26,855 bases of DNA from a virus, in the IMG/VR virus record IMGVR_UViG_3300008258_000024, positions 1-26,855 of that record; one strand, 5' to 3'. Shown here one piece after another: positions 24,301 to 26,855 of this stretch. The notes below the pieces were generated by a model. That model saw only the letters and a list, made by a program, of their open reading frames with translations, was not told where the DNA came from and made no database searches. The number at the start of each line of letters is the position of its first letter. The first letter of the stretch is position 1. The position numbers were made by a program, and so were the translations under genes.

Positions 24301-25100
24301 ACTATAAAGCAAAAAATCCAATAACAATATATAAGGGTTCTTCTCCTTATTTATACCTAACAAGATACTCTGGGTTAGAAATTAGAGGTAATCATGATCC
24401 ATTAATAAATCGTGGAGTGGCAATTCCAGTTAATGCAAATAAAACAGCAGACTATGAAGTTATGGCAATGCAATCTTTAATTAGATTTAATTCAGATTTT
24501 TTCCCATATGCACCAACCCAAATAATGCAAATTAATTCTAAGGGTAAAATAATTAAGTTTTATATGGTAGCAAATCATCCAGACGGAAAGAGGGCAAAAA
24601 TTTATGCAATAGATGGTAATACTGGTGCTCTTTATAATGGAATATCTTTTTATATAAATGGTAACGTAGTAAAGGAACCAGTTTTAAATGTAAATGAATG
24701 GGCAATGTTAGGAATAGGATTCCCTAGCGTTTTAAACTTTAAATCTTATGCAGGTTCAATTATGATTAATGGACCTATTATTTTTGATGATCTTTCTTAT
24801 TATCAAACAACAAGTTTGCAAGAGATACAGGCAGTATCCAAGCGTCCATGGGCAAGGGTAAAGTTTGCAATAGATGGACTTTTTGATTGGGAATATTGGA
24901 ATGATTATTATGTTTGGCAGGGAGTATTAGTTCAGTCATCAATAAGTTACTATGGAGTTAGTCCAGCAGATTTATATAAGGCTTATACAGGAACAAATAA
25001 AATAATAATAGACGACTCAAGGCCTTTAAGGTTTGGAGATTACGAATATGCTGTTTTTAAAGATGTAGAATGGCAATCTCAAGTGTCTGACGCAGTATAA
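21393..25100 (+). CDS. Very large lectin-like minor tail protein
   Basis: 1235 residues, Asn/Tyr/Ser-rich and beta-rich, with no membrane segment. The beginning (EHPQFLWALDDKADYVSII) resembles N-termini of minor tail proteins of actinobacterial phages (P-x-x-x-W-x-L-D-D). Around residues 280-415, KHQDFTLEFWIRTNN, then PMLIHWKYSS and TTVLLNGEEVISIVI follow the strand order of LamG/concanavalin-like lectin domains. A second such domain is likely at about 530-665 (SGERVHAFYGLFKKPL). Much of the rest is unassigned. Its place shortly upstream of the portal, with a small gene between, is unusual and suggests a rearranged structural module. Probably a tail-side adhesin binding glycans or wall polymers; the ligand is unknown. 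Confidence 0.65.
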   Translation: MSSPSNLYAEKIFSEHPQFLWALDDKADYVSIISEAQRDTSTWSIDNGSSIVTEELLDAPFPDSVINKITPVAVPEGLFSVTLVSPEIVNVNQLNDTLKTFSIGSYFYTLSSYALSIDIGYRYYDDAQEQYIDVLKSYDASLSSRWYFLSETFSPESTDLPLRLVIKINYLGQSTDLNDYIFYINGITFGQWAEEFQSQSLGVTTIDLPSNIALPTSKVVQASAYGLSDNPGYYFVNNNSLMAKNFGMPMVFGSQNITKLYSNNNSPSLIVPSNGMMSNNGKHQDFTLEFWIRTNNSSTQSKRIVGPIASTDGLYLNGPFLVLKINNQYSSYYVGHWERPMLIHWKYSSNLTTVLLNGEEVISIVIDAHSISLPESFNNLGKSQDWIGFYAYENIEPIEIDCVALYTYLVPLLVAKRRFVYGQGVQYPENLNASYGGNSVVFDYSFADYTKNYNYPDLGSWSQASLDNIVVQENYLTTPNFNVPSIVTNNTSKTQVNMLADCAVIQNESSLFLDLRPNSSWDTTNSYLYFNDFSLSGERVHAFYGLFKKPLSYSGNQVLIRIEDSNFNYFSIECFNNDVRYIFKYGGASEQILYEALAVENNKMFAVGIEVDIFRDYFGDNVLSFFSNQSALKMYVGGTKEFTKTFTGNIYKVALCSEKNVKDISNLFNLIGVPKDYENIFNLYGPGVDYDGGDADQDFWNYYINYQNPFDFDADEFLNVVLSDHKPSLGVVPKNYFDSFYLDVDVKGSWKDYVPLSYFGQYITDEYGDSRFGLDYIQFNVNYPAPAKFKETEVIDIDGWTYSELNQEYSYPQQRTYESLDNYLYTGYINYQDLAERSLKTYSYDTTGATLKTYITFEYLETGANASNGFFVNIEDVPKNGVITPGSNWINTKYEVVDNVLIYPPKNVDFNDLAIVMHLEFEVDGIKHKPIKIKSLQLASQAFNYNTVNNIGTRFGTNVYPYVNTGYYYNYKAKNPITIYKGSSPYLYLTRYSGLEIRGNHDPLINRGVAIPVNANKTADYEVMAMQSLIRFNSDFFPYAPTQIMQINSKGKIIKFYMVANHPDGKRAKIYAIDGNTGALYNGISFYINGNVVKEPVLNVNEWAMLGIGFPSVLNFKSYAGSIMINGPIIFDDLSYYQTTSLQEIQAVSKRPWARVKFAIDGLFDWEYWNDYYVWQGVLVQSSISYYGVSPADLYKAYTGTNKIIIDDSRPLRFGDYEYAVFKDVEWQSQVSDAV

Positions 25101-25111
25101 TATGGTATACT
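25101..25111 (+). promoter_or_regulatory. Promoter for gene at 25119, likely leaderless
   Basis: TATGGTATACT directly after the upstream TAA, with the hexamer (25106-25111) 7 nt before ATG 25119. A GTG at 25113 would lie too close to the -10, which supports ATG 25119 as the start. It would also serve the portal gene. Confidence 0.65.
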
Positions 25112-25118
25112 GGTGGTT

Positions 25119-25523
25119 ATGAAAAGTAAAGATCAGCCACTTTTTGACAAAAAGGGTAAGCCAAGAATGCCAGGTCAAATCGGTGAGACCAAAGTAACAG
25201 TAATAGATAAAAATTATGACTGGGGCATTTATGTTTGGAAAAAATCTAATGGCAGATGGTTTACTGACGGTAATGGTAATATTTTAAATATTCCTTCAAT
25301 GAAGGGTGATCTTGCAAGAATTGCAGAATTAAAACAAGCAGCAGCATATTATGGAGAGCCAGACGGGGAGCCATATTTCTTTGCGGGTATGGGAAGAGTA
25401 ACTGATGAAGAGTATAGCGAGCAAGTAGATAGAATGAAGGCTGGACTAATTCCCAATCTAAATGATCTTGGTGCAGTACAGGCAGCAAAAGATACTATAG
25501 CAAAATATGGAGATGAAGAGTAA
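25119..25523 (+). CDS. Small protein upstream of and coupled to portal
   Basis: 134 residues, starting at ATG 25119 (not GTG 25113) because the promoter -10 ends 7 nt before it. The N-terminal part is basic (KSKDQPLFDKKGKPRMPG). The middle has YDWGIYVWKKSNGRWFTDGNGN, a beta hairpin, and the C-terminal half is helical and acidic. I do not recognise the family. Its TAA overlaps the portal ATG as TAATG, so the two are made together, which suggests a head-assembly or portal-associated role. Confidence 0.55.
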   Translation: MKSKDQPLFDKKGKPRMPGQIGETKVTVIDKNYDWGIYVWKKSNGRWFTDGNGNILNIPSMKGDLARIAELKQAAAYYGEPDGEPYFFAGMGRVTDEEYSEQVDRMKAGLIPNLNDLGAVQAAKDTIAKYGDEE

Positions 25524-26855
25524 TGTCTGAAGAGAAAGAGTATATCCTTAAAGCAAGTTTAGATAATTTAGCAGATCAGTCTGATTCTTTTAAGACATCA
25601 GATCCATTCAATAAGACATGGACAGAATTAAAGTCGTATTCTGGTTTAGATAATAATTTTAAAAGAAGAACCTCTCGTCTTGTAGAAAAAGCAGAAAACA
25701 ATCCAACACAAGGATATCTTGATAGTGCAAGAGCAGAACAACATGGTTTGGGAGATGCCAAGTCAAAAGAAATTAATCCTGGAACGGTATATAGAAATGG
25801 CTATGGGCTATTTGATGTAATCACTCCGCCATGGAATGTTTATGAGTTGGCTAATTATTATGACACATCTTTTGCTAATCATGCTGCTATTGATGCAAAG
25901 GTAGAAAACATCGTTGGACTTGGATATGACTTTGAGGTTTCTCCAAGCACAATGCTTCGTCTTGAATCTAACAAAGATAAAGAGCAAGTATCTAGAGCAA
26001 GAAATAGAATTGAACGTGCAAAAATTGAAATGCATGAGTGGCTTGAGTCATTAAATGATGATGATTCTTTTACAACAACAATGATGAAAGTTTATACAGA
26101 TGTTCAGGCAGTTGGAAATGGATATTTAGAAGTTGGTAGAACAACACGTGGAGAGATTGGGTATATAGGACATATTCCAGCAACAACTATGCGTGTTCGT
26201 CGTTTGCGTGACGGGTATGTTCAAATTATTGGAAGTAAGGTTGTTTATTTTAGAAATTTTGGTGCTAAGAATCCTAACCCAGTTACATCGGATCCTAGGC
26301 CAAATGAAATCATACACTTTAAACAGTATTCGCCTTTAAATACTTTTTATGGTGTACCAGATATAATGTCGGCAATAAACTCGCTCCATGGAGACCAGTT
26401 AGCGTCACAATATAACATTGACTACTTTAGCAATAAGGCTGTCCCTCGTTATGTTGTGACACTAAAGGGTGCTCGCTTATCTGCGGATGCTGAAGACAAG
26501 ATGTTTAGATTTTTACAAACAAGTCTTAAGGGTCAGTCTCATAGAACTCTTTATATTCCTTTACCAGGAGATACAGATAGCAATAAGGTTGAATTTAAGA
26601 TGGAGCCTATTGAGGACGGGGTTCAAGAGGGATCATTTAAAGAATATCGTAAACAAAATCGTGATGATATTTTAATTGCACATCAAGTTCCACTTTCTAA
26701 ACTGGGTGGAGGAGACTCTGGCTCAATCGCTGCAGCCCTTGCTCAAGATCGTACATTTAAGGAGCAGGTGTCTCGTCCAGCACAGAGAGAAATAGAAAAA
26801 ATTATTAATAAGATAATTAAAGAAAAAACAGATGTTTTAGTTCTTAAATTTAAAG
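25523..26855 (+). CDS. Phage portal protein (3' end beyond window)
   Basis: 444 residues are visible and the frame is open at the window edge. Portal proteins form the 12-subunit ring through which DNA enters and leaves the capsid. NPGTVYRNGYGLFDVITPPW, then LANYYDTSFANHAAIDAKV and GLGYDFEV make up the usual N-terminal wing. VYTDVQAVGNGYLEVGR, EIIHFKQYSPLNTFYGVPDI and SQYNIDYFSNKAVPRYVV follow. Then DILIAHQVPLSKLGGGDSGS, the typical stretch of the HK97/PBSX-type portal family (Phage_portal), is seen near residue 400. Start ATG 25523 overlaps the upstream stop. Finding the portal here means terminase and capsid genes should lie just outside the window. Confidence 0.92.
   Translation, partial: MSEEKEYILKASLDNLADQSDSFKTSDPFNKTWTELKSYSGLDNNFKRRTSRLVEKAENNPTQGYLDSARAEQHGLGDAKSKEINPGTVYRNGYGLFDVITPPWNVYELANYYDTSFANHAAIDAKVENIVGLGYDFEVSPSTMLRLESNKDKEQVSRARNRIERAKIEMHEWLESLNDDDSFTTTMMKVYTDVQAVGNGYLEVGRTTRGEIGYIGHIPATTMRVRRLRDGYVQIIGSKVVYFRNFGAKNPNPVTSDPRPNEIIHFKQYSPLNTFYGVPDIMSAINSLHGDQLASQYNIDYFSNKAVPRYVVTLKGARLSADAEDKMFRFLQTSLKGQSHRTLYIPLPGDTDSNKVEFKMEPIEDGVQEGSFKEYRKQNRDDILIAHQVPLSKLGGGDSGSIAAALAQDRTFKEQVSRPAQREIEKIINKIIKEKTDVLVLKFK

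Noticed and set aside
26469-26675. Separate small gene on the plus strand
   Set aside because: It lies in another frame of the portal gene, which is continuous here and carries family motifs.

Overview
The window is a 26.9 kb piece of a tailed double-stranded DNA phage (Caudoviricetes). It holds a near-continuous run of tail, adhesin and appendage genes and ends in a truncated portal gene. The host is probably a low-GC, possibly freshwater, actinobacterium. This is inference from AT-rich DNA, a PASTA-like peptidoglycan-binding module, a secreted lysozyme-like enzyme, a class II (cobalamin) ribonucleotide reductase, and a mix of strong Shine-Dalgarno starts with apparently leaderless starts. 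No tRNA, integrase, terminase, CRISPR array or insertion sequence is visible.

Layout. 1-199: tail end of an upstream gene, then a promoter, a hairpin with a T-rich tail, and a second promoter. 200-6180: adhesin cluster with two BppU-like baseplate adaptors, two collagen-like fibre proteins with different tips, and several tail-fibre proteins. 6189-7427: a PASTA, VTP-repeat, thrombospondin-like and Gly-rich surface protein. 7461-10646: a tightly overlapped four-gene cassette with its own promoter and terminator (Cys-rich mini-protein, prolyl-4-hydroxylase-like oxygenase, GT-A-like glycosyltransferase, GT61-cupin fusion). 10695-11255: the only minus-strand gene, a secreted lysozyme or transglycosylase. 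11361-18471: second tail-fibre cluster, containing a gene split by an in-frame amber codon, a gene with no canonical start codon, and a fibronectin-III/(GAF)18/Hint protein. 18507-19253: conserved protein of unknown function. 19342-21372: nrdJ. 21393-25523: very long lectin-like tail protein and a small portal-associated gene. 25523-26855: portal protein, cut by the window edge.

How the genes may work together. Most genes encode the host-contact end of the virion. The cassette at 7461-10646 sits directly after proteins rich in collagen Gly-X-Y triplets and in VTP/GVTP repeats. It encodes what a collagen- or extensin-like modification pathway would need: proline (or lysine) hydroxylation followed by glycosylation. 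My main hypothesis is that this phage hydroxylates and glycosylates its own fibres. nrdJ supplies deoxynucleotides during infection.

Regulation. An extended -10 element, TATG(A/G)TATA(A/C)T, recurs across the window. In eight places it lies 6 to 9 nt before a start codon, which suggests leaderless mRNAs from many short transcription units. In other places it precedes a Shine-Dalgarno leader.
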